Shown here: positions 1-9,898 of the stretch, piece by piece | How the letters are laid out: each line of letters begins with the position of its first letter | Numbering within the stretch: position 1 is the stretch's first letter | Source of the DNA: Symbiodinium natans | Lineage: Eukaryota; Sar; Dinophyceae; Suessiales; Symbiodiniaceae | Length of the DNA stretch: 64,000 nucleotides | Assembly: GCA_905221605.1 (NCBI GenBank) | Contig: CAJNDS010000673.1 | Span: 1-64,000, forward strand | Reading direction: 5' to 3' | The notes under the pieces: generated by a model | Databases searched by the model: none | The model's input: only the letters and a program-made list of their open reading frames with translations | What the model was told of the DNA's origin: nothing | Made by a program: the position numbers and the translations under genes

Positions 1-109
1 TCCTGAGCAGGAAGCTGGTGAAACAAATCAAGCTACGGACCAAGCTCTTACCTCCAGTAAGGCTATACAAATCCAAGAAACAAACGACATTTTGCACAGT
101 GGCGAGGGG

Positions 110-2326
110 TCAACCACCGCGCGCTTGCAGCACGAAGGTCTTGCGCGCGACTAGGTTCCAAACCATGCCCTGTGGAGCAGGCAAGTTGGGATGGATGTAG
201 CCGGCCTCTAGGGCTTCTTTCAGGCCTGGGGGGACTCCGTAGGTTGTGCCGGATGTCCGGTTGTTGCGACGACGCTGTTCGGCGGTCGTCCTTGGCAGCC
301 GACCCTCTGCTACCAAGCTTTCCAACCTTGCTGCGACCTCAGGTGGGGTTCCCGGCGCAGTCGTGTCGCCTGCAAAATCTGACCCGAGCAAGTGCCCCAG
401 GCCGTGTGAAGCTGCCTTTTCCCCGAAAAGGTCTTCCAACTGTTGCTCCACACCTGTTGCAATCCCATCTGCCGCGGGTCTTTTTTTGGAGCCGCGGCCT
501 CGCCCCCTGGAACGGCCCCGGCCCGCTGATTCGCTATCCCTGCTAGGGCGCTTAATCCCTTTGGGCCGGCCCCGGGGACGTCCCGTTGGTGTGGTGCGCG
601 GGACTAAGGATGAGAAAACTTCTGGAAGTTTGGCGCCCAAGTTTTTGGTAGAGACATGTATATAATGCTCTGTCACACCACGTTGCCAGAAATCCCGGTG
701 TGACTCCAATAGTTGGCCCTCCTCTTCATACAATGCTGTAAATTTCTCGTAGGTGGCACTGACCCGGCGCGGGTGGAAGCCATCAGCGTCCAAGGCACCA
801 ATCTTCTGCAGCGCAGCGTCCACTGTTGCTGAAGATGTCGAACGCTCCAGTTCGAACAAAGCTTCCATTTCCACGGCATTGTAGTCCGACGGGCCATACT
901 TGCAAAACACCTTCGTGGCATTTTCCTGCCCGGTGTTGAACTCCAACATCAAGGTGGCTTCCTGCCCCAACATTCGTTCCAACGTCTTGCTGCTCATACG
1001 ACCCACTTGTTTGTCATCCTTCCAATCCAAGCGGGGGCTCAACTCGGCTGATGCTTCCCCAACCATCGCGGCGGTCACCAGCGTCGATGGTTCAACAGAC
1101 AAGGCACTCCACTTCCCGTCATTTTGGAAAACCCGGCCTGTGTGTTCATAACGCTCCATAACCTGCCTCAACGGCAAAGTTTTCTCCTCGGGGACATATT
1201 GATCCAGCAACTTCCAAAAGGAGTCCACTGCATTCAAGGAGTAGGAACCACAGCCTGGGTCGAGGATTGCTGCACGCCAGGCGGCCGTCCATACACCTGC
1301 ATCCTTCTGGAAGTGCTCCGTCTGCAAGTACGCGACGAAATTCGCCTCACCGGCGTTCTCGAGGAGTTGGAAGCAGTGGTGCCAGTACCGATCAAAGACA
1401 TAGTTATTGCGAATGAAGGCGCTTTTCGATACCCATCTTTTGGTAGAGGTCCACCAAGAGCTCTGCGTCAGCTTTTTCACACCCTGCTCCCGGATGTTGC
1501 GTTTGACATGCTCGAGGCTTCGGACCAACTGGAAATCTTGGCCAAAAAAATCCACAAAGGCCTTAACCAAAGCAGGGCCACCATCAATGTGAGCGACTGA
1601 TGCTTTCCGCAAGCCATCGCCTAGATGCTCACGCACATGTGCATCTAGGCTGTCAAGGAGCAATCGAACCGCCACGTGGTTTTCGCTGGGTGCCAACGCG
1701 AAACCAAGCAGCACAAATGTGGTTTCGATGCTCTGACGGGGGACATGCTGCGCCAACCAACCAACAGCAATCAGTTTGATGCGGCTGTTGGAGATGTCGT
1801 GGGTACCATCGCACGCCAATCGCAACCCATGCTCCATCAATGTCTCCCAGTGCTCCACCAGGAGGCTGACATAAAAGTCCGTTGTATAGCAAAAAATACC
1901 GGCACTTTCGTCCACCTCGAGCACCCGACAATGCCAGGGTTCCGTGGCTCCCCTCTCCTTCACTGACTGCACGTAGCCAAGAACCTCCACGATTTTGTCT
2001 TCCACTCGCGCAGACCGCGTGTACTGCTTGCGAGTCTGGATTTGTTGCCGTGCAGGAAGGTTACCGTCAGGATGAGCGATGGACCACTCCACCAAGGCAG
2101 CGGCTGCCCGCTGCGGTTGGGAGGCAATGCTTCGGATCTCTCCACGCACATCCTCCCCATGCCTGTGCTCATCTTTCCCCTCCCGCACCAGCTTCCCATC
2201 CTCCGAGCCGTATTGCACCACCATTCGGCATTTTTCGCTGCATCGGCAGTAGACGTATGTCCGGCTCGGCCGTTTTACCAAGCAGCGCTTTCTGGACCCC
2301 CACTCCGCCTCAATGATGTCCAGCAC
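110..2326 (-). CDS. MULE-like DDE transposase, copy 1 (738 aa)
   Basis: This is a probable Mutator-like element transposase, which would cut and move DNA in the nucleus. Seen: an N-terminal zinc-binding-like cluster (C27, C29, C33 with H54, H56) of the FLYWCH/WRKY type that precedes MULE catalytic cores; a core with CDGTHD (D173) and HIDGG (D248) about 75 residues apart, as in MULE DDE domains, followed by an EHVKRNI stretch like the usual helix after the second Asp; and an AT-hook GRPRGRPKG at about 582-590 followed by an RG-rich basic tail. The third acidic residue was not assigned with confidence. The frame is uninterrupted over 2.2 kb and conserved in the second copy, with only three amino-acid differences noted, so the protein may be functional. 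It starts at ATG 2326, directly downstream of the telomere-like tract. Other DDE superfamilies (hAT) are less likely. Confidence 0.75.
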   Translation of the reverse strand: MLDIIEAEWGSRKRCLVKRPSRTYVYCRCSEKCRMVVQYGSEDGKLVREGKDEHRHGEDVRGEIRSIASQPQRAAAALVEWSIAHPDGNLPARQQIQTRKQYTRSARVEDKIVEVLGYVQSVKERGATEPWHCRVLEVDESAGIFCYTTDFYVSLLVEHWETLMEHGLRLACDGTHDISNSRIKLIAVGWLAQHVPRQSIETTFVLLGFALAPSENHVAVRLLLDSLDAHVREHLGDGLRKASVAHIDGGPALVKAFVDFFGQDFQLVRSLEHVKRNIREQGVKKLTQSSWWTSTKRWVSKSAFIRNNYVFDRYWHHCFQLLENAGEANFVAYLQTEHFQKDAGVWTAAWRAAILDPGCGSYSLNAVDSFWKLLDQYVPEEKTLPLRQVMERYEHTGRVFQNDGKWSALSVEPSTLVTAAMVGEASAELSPRLDWKDDKQVGRMSSKTLERMLGQEATLMLEFNTGQENATKVFCKYGPSDYNAVEMEALFELERSTSSATVDAALQKIGALDADGFHPRRVSATYEKFTALYEEEGQLLESHRDFWQRGVTEHYIHVSTKNLGAKLPEVFSSLVPRTTPTGRPRGRPKGIKRPSRDSESAGRGRSRGRGRGSKKRPAADGIATGVEQQLEDLFGEKAASHGLGHLLGSDFAGDTTAPGTPPEVAARLESLVAEGRLPRTTAEQRRRNNRTSGTTYGVPPGLKEALEAGYIHPNLPAPQGMVWNLVARKTFVLQARGG

Positions 2327-2390
2327 CTTGCGCCCAGCCAGGGCTTCTTTCTTTCCAAACCATAGATTTCCAAATTTGTCTTTCCTGCAG

Positions 2391-2455
2391 GGTTTAGGTT
2401 TTAAGGTTTAGGGTTTAGGGTTTAGGGTTTAGGCTTTAGGCTTTAGGCTTTAGCG
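2391..2455. repeat. Interstitial telomere-type TTTAGGG/TTTAGGC tract, copy 1
   Basis: Tandem TTTAGGG units grade into three TTTAGGC units about 65 bp upstream of the transposase ATG. TTTAGGG is the plant-type telomere repeat also reported for dinoflagellates. The same tract occurs at 17,007-17,071. Confidence 0.8.
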
Positions 2456-2891
2456 TTAGTCTAGCGTGGCATAACACTTTCAAAGTTCCTAATGCACACG
2501 CCGGCCTCTCGTACCTGTCTTCCTCCTCGTCCGCAAGCTCCCACGGGACCATTGCCGGCTTCAACTTCCACATTTTCCATCTGTTGGTTTATTAGCAGAC
2601 GCGGAGCCGAGAAGGTCTTGAAACCGCGAAGCCGAACAAAGAATCAAGTGAGCAGCGGATTGTTCATGTGAGTAGGGACTCTTGCCCTTGAAGCACAGGC
2701 TTGTTCTAAGAGATACAGACACGGGGTGCCTTCTTCCGACTTTAAAACACACCGACACGAAAAAAACCTTGTTTCAACTTTCAAATTCGGTTTAACCTCC
2801 TAATGAAACAAAACATCATAACAAAGTTTTCTCTCATTTCGCCTTAGGTGTGTCTACTTTAGATATTAGTGTGTGTCACAACTAAAAGATG
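2456..2891. other. Non-coding segment upstream of transposase
   Basis: About 430 bases with no supportable ORF; the sequence is shared with 17,072-17,507. It could hold the promoter or 5' UTR of the transposase, but no motif was recognised. Confidence 0.5.
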
Positions 2892-3002
<111 letters not shown>

Positions 3003-3414
3003 AAAAGATAGGTCTCGCGCAAAACTTGACTCCACAAGGCTTGCACGTTGCTGTTTCGGTGTTTCGTTAGTGTGTGTCACAACTAAAAGATAGGTCTCGC
3101 GCAAAGTCCCTTTCGATGTGCGCAAAATTTGCGAAAAAAATAGGTGCGGCATGGTGTTTTAAGGCTTCAAGAGGGGGCTTGAAGCCCCAATCATTTCGTC
3201 TTCCCCTTGCGTCACCAGGCGCTGGCATGTGCATGCAGGGTGCTCGTCAGCCCCAGGGGCCCCCGCATGCGCCAACTCCTGGGTCCTCCGCAAGGGGAAC
3301 CCTGGGGTATGAATCGGTTTTCTCTAACGGCGGGGCGGGGCCCGCCGGGCTTTGGAGTTCGCGGTTGCCAAACCGCTCGCCGCAACCCGCAGGTCGCGAC
3401 TAATTGACATGGGC

Positions 3415-3448
3415 CCCGATCGCCGGCCCCGAAGGGCCGGCGATCGGG
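3415..3448. repeat. Perfect 15-bp GC hairpin, CGAA loop, copy 1
   Basis: CCCGATCGCCGGCCC, loop CGAA, then the exact reverse complement. It lies in a GC-rich stretch (3,180-3,530) between AT-rich flanks and is conserved at 18,040-18,073. Role unknown. Confidence 0.85.
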
Positions 3449-3534
3449 AAACAAAAATTGAGTCCCATGCCTCCTCCTCCGCCGGTTCTCGGGTCGGTCA
3501 CCCCCTGTCCGCCTATACGCCTCCGCCGTGTATT

Positions 3535-3700
3535 CTGCTTGTGTGCTTTAGTTTTTGTGCCTTTCAAGTCCATTCTGCTTGTGTGCTTCAAATGAATTCT
3601 GCCTGTGTGCTTCAAATTGGTGCCTTTGAAGTCCATTCTGCTTGTCTGCCTTAAATTGGTGCTTTCGAAGCATTCTGCTTGCGTGCTTCGAATTGTGAAA
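3535..3700 (+). repeat. Short island of the 39-bp minisatellite
   Basis: About four degenerate units of the same 39-bp repeat that forms the large array from 4,529. It is also present in copy 2 (18,160-18,325), so the minisatellite seed is part of the duplicated segment. Confidence 0.8.
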
Positions 3701-3737
3701 AGCAGAGCTCGCGCAGCAGTCGCTTTTTCACTCAGCA

Positions 3738-3748
3738 CTTGAGCCAAA
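3738..3748 (-). other. Spliced-leader-like 11-mer (TTTGGCTCAAG)
   Basis: On the minus strand this reads TTTGGCTCAAG, the last 11 nt of the dinoflagellate spliced leader. It has the same orientation as the transposase and lies about 1.4 kb upstream. Copy 2 carries it at 18,363-18,373. It could be a relic of a trans-spliced, reverse-transcribed message or chance. Confidence 0.35.
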
Positions 3749-4465
3749 CACCGAAGTGTTCAGCAAGGTTCGGTTCTTGCGACCAGCTCTCTCCAAGAGC
3801 TAAGGGCTTCACAACAACTACAAATTCCTTATCAATGTTGTTCTACAAAGGAGGTGTAGCAAAAATATCACGCAAAGACTTTGGTATACACCTCGGGACT
3901 TACTAACAGCAAGACAGCGAAGCTCCAGAGTTCACTCTGCACTTCTACTCACATCCTACACGTCGAACACTTGTTGTGTTTTTTTTTGGCTTTGCGTTTG
4001 GGGTTTTCTATTCATTGACCTCTCTGCTACAACGGGCTTCCTGTGGGATGCACTGCACCCGACAAGTTCGACATCGGGCTGAAAGCAACTCCACTACCGA
4101 CAACGGGGTTCCTTGGTGGAACTGAGGAGTGTCTGGACCCTGAAGGTCTCTCATAGGGAGGCTCAGCCCCTCTCCTGCCTCTCTCACGAAGCATTCCGGG
4201 TTCACCCTCGCCTATGTGGTAGTACGATGGCCTTCCACGGCCCTCCATACCAAGACAACTCAAGCACACACCAAGTCAGCGTATTGGGCTCACTTTCTTT
4301 CTTTGCAACAGAGCTTCCACGCTCCGCTACCACGTTAAAAACCCAAGATGCCAAGCAAGGCACCAAGGAGACAACCACTCACACAAGTCCAAACCAAGCA
4401 AGCAAGCTCAGACACTCGGACAACACTTCTGTTTTGGCTTGCAGCACTCACACCAATGCTCGTCA
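3749..4465. other. Non-coding segment, no gene seen
   Basis: No supportable ORF. The first ~585 bases belong to the duplicated segment; 4,335-4,528 is unique to this copy and leads into the minisatellite. Confidence 0.5.
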
Positions 4466-4480
4466 CTTGAGCCAAAGTGG
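4466..4480 (-). other. Spliced-leader-like 15-mer (14/15 match)
   Basis: The minus strand reads CCACTTTGGCTCAAG, against CCATTTTGGCTCAAG at the 3' end of the dinoflagellate spliced leader. It lies in the non-duplicated flank next to the 39-bp array, in the same orientation as the 11-mer at 3,738. Confidence 0.45.
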
Positions 4481-4528
4481 AAAACGTATCACAGCTCTCC
4501 AACTAGCTCGGCTTAAAAGACCTCCAAT

Positions 4529-7470
4529 CTGCTTGTGCACTTCAAATTGGTGCCTTTCAAGTCCATTCTGCTTGTGTGCTTCAAGTTGGTGCCTTTCAAG
4601 TCCATTCTGTTGTGTGCTTCAAATTGGTGCCTTTCAATTCCATCCTGCTTGTGTGCTTCAAATTGGTGCCTTTCAAGTCCATTCTGCTTGTTTGCGAAAA
4701 TGGTGCCTTTCAAGTCCATTCTGCTTGTATGCTTCAAATTGGTGCCATCCTGCTTGTGTAAGTCCAGTCTGTTGTGTGCTTCAAATTGGTGCCTTTCAAG
4801 TCCATTCTGCTTGTGTGCGAAAATTGGGGCCTTTCAAGTCCATTCTGCTTGTGTGCGGAAATTGGTGCCTTTCAAGTCCATTCCGCTTGTGTGCTTCAAA
4901 TTGGTGCCTTTCAAGTCCATTCTACTTGTGTGCTTCAAACTGGTGCCTTTCAAGCCCATTCTGCTTGTGTGCTTCAAATTGGTGCCTTTCAAGTCCGTCC
5001 TGCTTGTGTGCTTCAAATTGGTGCCTTTCAAGTCCATTCTACTTGTGTGCGAAAATTGGTGCATTTCAAGTCCATTCTGATTGTGTGCTTCAAATTGGTG
5101 CCCTTCACGTCCATTCTGTTGTGTGCTTCAAATTGGTGCCTTTCAAGTCCATTCTGCTTGTGTGCTTGATTAAGTTCCTTTCAAGTCCATTCTGCTTGTG
5201 TGCTTTAATTTTTGTGGCTTTCAAGTCCATTCTGTTCTGCTTCAAATTGGTGCCTTTCAAGTCCATTCTGCTTGTGTGCTTCAAATTAGTGCCTTTCAAG
5301 TTCATTCTGCTTGCGTGCTTTAATTTTTGTGGCTTTCAAGTCCATTCTGTTCTGTGCTTCAAATTGGTGCCTTTCAAGTCCATTCTGCTTGTGTGCTTCA
5401 AATTAATTCCTTTCAAGTCCATTCTGCTTGTGTGCTTCAAATTGGTGCCTTTCGCAAGTCCATCTGCTTGTGTGCTTCAAATTGGTGCCTTTCAAGTCCA
5501 TTCTGCTTGTTTGCGAAAATTGGTGCTTTTCAAGTCCATTCTGCTTCTTGTATGCTTCAAATTGGTGCCTTTCAAGTCCATCCTGCTTGTGTGCTTCAAA
5601 TTCGTTCCTTTCAAGTCCATTCTGCTTGTGTGCTTCAAATTGGTGCCTTTCAAGTCCATTCTGCTTGTGTGCGAAAATTGGTGCCTTTCAAGTCCAGCTT
5701 CATTTTCAAATTGGTGCCTTTCAAGTCCATTCTGCTTGTGTGCTTCAAATTGGTGCCTTTCAAGTCCATTCTGCTTGTGTGCTTCAAATTCATGCCTGTC
5801 AAGTCCATTCTGCTTGTGTACTTCAAATTGGTGCCTTTCTCAAGTCCATTCTACAAGTGCCTATTGGTGCCTTTCGCAAGTCCACTCTGTTGTGTGCTTC
5901 AAATTGGTTCCTTTCAAGTCCATTCTGTTGTGTGCTTCAAATTGGTGCCTTTCAAGTCCATTCCACTTGTGCGAAAATTTATGTCTTTCAAGTCCATTCT
6001 GCTTGTGTGCTTGATTAACTTCCTTTCAAGTCCATTCTGCTTGTGTGCTTTAATTTTTTGTGCCTTTGAAGTGAATTCTGTTGTGTGCTTCAAATTGGTG
6101 CCTTTCAAGTCCATTCTGCTTGTGTGCTGTAATTTTTGTACCTTTCAAGTCCATTCTGCTTGTGTGCTTCAAGTTGGTGCCTTTCAAGTCCATTCTGTTG
6201 TGCTTCAAATTGGTGCCTTTCAATTCCATCCTGCTTGTGTGCTTCAAATTGGTGCCTTTCAAGTCCATTCTGCTTGTATGCTTCAAATTGGTGCCATCCT
6301 GCTTGTGTAAGTCCAGTCTGTTGTGTGCTTCAAATTGGTGCCTTTCAAGTCCATTCTGCTTGTGTGCTAAAATTGGTGCCTTTCAAGTCCATTCTGCTTG
6401 TATGCTTCAAATTGGTGCCTTTCAAGTCCATTCTGCTTGTGTGAGAAAATTGGTGCCTTTCAAGTCCATTCTGCTTGTATGCTTGACTAAGTTCCAAACA
6501 AGTCCATTCTGCTTGTGTGCTTTAATTTTTGTGCTTTCAAGTCCATTCTGTTGTGTGCTTCAAATTGGTGCCTTTCAAGTCCATTCTACAAGTGTGCCTA
6601 TTACCTTTCGCAAGTCCATTCTGCTTGTGTGTTTCAAATTGGTGCCTTTCAAGTCCATTCTACTTGTCTTCAAATTGGTGCCTTTCAAGTCCATCCTGCT
6701 TGTGTGCTTCAAATTAGTGCTTTCAAGTTCATTCTGCTTGTGTGTATCAAATTGAAGCCTTTCGCAAGTCCATCTGCTTGTGTGCTACAAATTGGTGCCT
6801 TTCAAGTCCATTTTGCTTTTCTTGAAATTGGTGCCTTTCAAGTCCGTTCTGCTTGTTTGCGAAAATTGGTGCCTTTCGTAAGTCCATCTGCTTGTGTGCT
6901 TCAAATTGGTGCCTTTCAAGTCCATTCTGCTTGTGTGCTTCAAATTGGTGCCTTTCAAGTCCATTCTACAAGTATGCCTATTGGTGCCTTTCGCAAGTCC
7001 AATCTGTTGTGGGCTTCAAATTGGTGCCTTTCAAGTCCATTCTGCTTGTGTGCTTTAATTTTTGTGCCTTTCAAGTCCATTCTGTTGTGTGCTTCAAGTT
7101 GGTGCCCTTCAAGTCCATTCTGCTTGTATGCTTCAAATTGGGCTTCAAATTGATGCCTTTCAAGTCCATTCTGCTTGTGTGTTTGAGTTTTTGTGCCTTG
7201 CAAGCCATTCTGTTGTGTGCGAAAATTGGTGCCTTTCAAGTCCGTTCTGCTGTTGTGCTGCAGATTGGTGCCTTTTAGTTCATTCTGTAGTTGTGCTTGA
7301 AATGGTGCCTTTCAAGTCCATTGCTTGTGTGCTTCAATTGGTACCTTCTCAAGTCCTCTCTGCTGTTGTGCTTCAAATTTGTGCCTTTCAAATCCATTCT
7401 GCTGTTGTGCTTCATATGGATTTCTTCCAAGTCCATTCTACTGTTGTGCTGAAAGAGGGGCCTTTCAAAT
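4529..7470 (+). repeat. 39-bp minisatellite array (~70-75 units)
   Basis: A head-to-tail array of a 39-bp unit that can be read around TTGGTGCCTTTCAAGTCCAT. Many units vary by substitution and small deletion, and the array decays towards 7,470. Because 39 is a multiple of three and the unit lacks stops, every plus frame is open over long stretches, giving repeating 13-residue peptides (for example GAFQVHSACVLQI, LVPFKSILLVCFK, WCLSSPFCLCASN), while the minus strand gives GTNLKHTSRMDLK. Indels switch frames repeatedly. This is satellite DNA and not a gene. Confidence 0.92.
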
Positions 7471-7790
7471 CCTCTGGGAGGGTTTCGCAGGCCTCAAGAT
7501 GGATATTTTGGAGGGTCTTTAAGTCCGACCATGGTTTAGAGTTCAGGGGCCACAACTGATACTCATGATGCTTGGGGGTTGTGGTCTCTCAAAATCCGGG
7601 CCAACTCCCAACTGATGCTCATGGAGTGCACTTGATCGTCTCCGATCAGGTCCGACCGTGGAGATGGCTATATGGCGCATGCATCCAGATGGCCATGTTG
7701 GGTCGTATGCCTCAATTTGGGTATTCTATATTTTTGTCACTCAATGCCTCAATATGATGCCTTCAATTTTTGAATATTGAATATCTGAAT
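7471..7790. other. Spacer between satellites, no gene seen
   Basis: About 320 bases of moderately AT-rich unique sequence with no convincing ORF or repeat. Confidence 0.5.
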
Positions 7791-9030
7791 CATATTTTCG
7801 TCGATCTCTCAATATATGAGATTTCAAGATCTATCAAAGATTAAGATTTCAAGGCCTCTCAATATTTGGAATTTCAAGGTCTCTGGGTTAGGAAATCAGG
7901 ATCTTTCAATATTTGGCATTTCAAGATCTCGCAGAGATTAGGATTTCAAGATCTCTCAATATTTGATATTTCAAGGTCTCTCAGAGATTAAGATTTCAGG
8001 ATCTCTCAATATTTGGGATTTCAAGATGAAATGAATATCGCAAGAGGCCTCCAATATCGTACGAGAAATTTGTGATCCCAACGATTTCAAGATCTTTCAA
8101 GGATTAGGATTTCAAGAAGACCTCTCAATAATTTTGAAATTTCAAGATCTCCCAAAGATTAGGGTTTCAAGAAATCCTCTCAATATTTGTATTTTCAAGA
8201 AGACCTCTCAATATTTGAGATTTCAATTCTCTCAAAAATTAGGATTTCAGGGCTTCTCAATATCTTAGATTTCAAAATTTCTCAAATTAGGATTTCAAGA
8301 AGACCTTTCACTATTTGAGATTTCAAGGTCTCTCAAGATTGCATCAAGGATTAGGAAATCAAGATCTTTCAATTTTGGATATTTCAAGATCTCTCAGAGA
8401 TTAGGATTTCAAGACCTCTCAATATTTGATATTTCAAAGCCTTTCAGAGATTAAGATTTCAGGGTCTCTCAATATTTGGGATTTCAAGATCTTTCAAAGA
8501 TTAGGATTTCAAGAAGACCTCTCAATATTTTGAAATTTCAAGATCTCTCAAAGATTAGGGTTTCAAGAAATCCTCTCAATATTTGTATTTTCAAGAAGAC
8601 CTCTCAATATTTGAGAATTCAGATCTCTCAAAAATTAGATTTTCAGGGCTTCTCAATATTTTGGATTTCAAAATTTCTCAAGGATTAGGATTTCAAGAAG
8701 GTCTTTCAATATTTGAGATTTCAAGGTCTCTCAAGGATTAGGATTTCGAGAAGATCTTTCAATATTTTAGGTTTCAAGATCTCTCCAAGATTAAGATTTC
8801 AATATCTCTCAATATTTGGGATTTCAAAATCTCTTAAGAATTCAAGATCTCTAAAATATTGGGAATTTCAAGATCTCTCAAGGTTAAAGATTCAAGGTTT
8901 CCCAATATTTAAGATTTCAAGATCTCTCAAAGATTAGGATTTCAAGAAAAACTCGTAATATTTGAGATTGCAAGGACTTTCAGAGATTAGGATTTCAAGA
9001 CCTTCCAATATTTAAGATTTCAAGATTTCT
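7791..9030. repeat. Degenerate AT-rich repeat (TCTCAATATTTG / ATTTCAAGATCT)
   Basis: Alternating diverged units built from CTCTCAATATTTG, GATTTCAAGATCTCTCA and AAGATTAGGATTTCAAG. Period is about 30 bp with ~60-bp higher-order spacing. It is far more diverged than the 39-bp array, so older or less homogenised. Confidence 0.8.
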
Positions 9031-9350
9031 TTAAAAAAAAATTGAAGATCGTATACGATTTAGTAATCTATTAGAATTTAAGAGTTGAGATTAAAATCGT
9101 GAAATATTCGCCAATATCTTTTTTCAGAAAATCTTTTCAGAAATAATTTCGGAAAAAATTTCCGAAAAATTTTTTACCCTTAAATACGTAACAATCTTTT
9201 CAAAAATTGTTTTTGAAATTATTTTTGAAAATATTTCTTGAAAATATATTTTCTTCTTTTACGAGTATGTCTTGTTTTTTGGTAAGTTTTAAATATATTC
9301 TAGATTTCAATTCTCCTTTTATATTATATCCTGGATTTTCATAAACAGAG
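9031..9350. other. AT-rich spacer
   Basis: Very AT-rich (runs of A/T and GAAAAT), no coding potential; it separates two satellites. Confidence 0.5.
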
Positions 9351-9351
9351 A

Positions 9352-9897
9352 GAATTCTGGCAAATAGATCATAGAGAGAATTCTAATAAACAGATATAAT
9401 CGACAGAATTGAGACAATTCTTCCAAAGAAATATAAGAAAGAATTCTGCCAAAGAAAAATAATGGAGAGAATTGAGAGAATTCTGGCAAAGAAATATAAT
9501 AGAGAGAATTGAGAGAATTCTGGCAAAGAAATATAATCGAGAGAATTCTGGCAAAGAAAAATAATCGAGAGAATTCTGGCAAAGAAATATAATCGAGAGA
9601 ATTCTGGCAAAGAAATATAATCGAGAGAATTCTGGCAAAGAAATATAATCGAGAGAATTCTGGCAAAGAAATATAATCGAGAGAATTCTCGCAAAGAAAT
9701 ATTATCGAAATAATTCTGGCAAAGAAATATAATCGAGAGAATTCTCGCAAAGAAATATTATCGAAAAAATTCTGGCAAAGAAATATAATCGAATGAATTG
9801 TCGCAAAGAAATATTATCGAGAGAATTCTCTCAAAGAAATATTATCGAGAGAATTCTGCCAAAGATTTATTATCGAGAGAATTCTGGCAAAGAAATA
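9352..9897. repeat. 28-bp minisatellite (GAGAGAATTCTGGCAAAGAA…)
   Basis: About 20 units of a 28-bp repeat containing an EcoRI-type GAATTC, followed by ATATAATC or ATATTATC variants. It runs directly into the first unit of the ~580-bp satellite at 9,899. Confidence 0.9.
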
Positions 9898-9898
9898 A

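Noticed and set aside
1124-1600. Plus-strand ORFs opposite the MULE transposase (and 15,740-16,216)
   Set aside because: Antisense shadows of the long minus-strand ORF.
4113-6310. Long plus-strand ORFs (up to 633 codons) in the 39-bp array
   Set aside because: Repeat period divisible by three with no stops; the frames switch at indels and all three look equally open, so there is no sign of coding selection.
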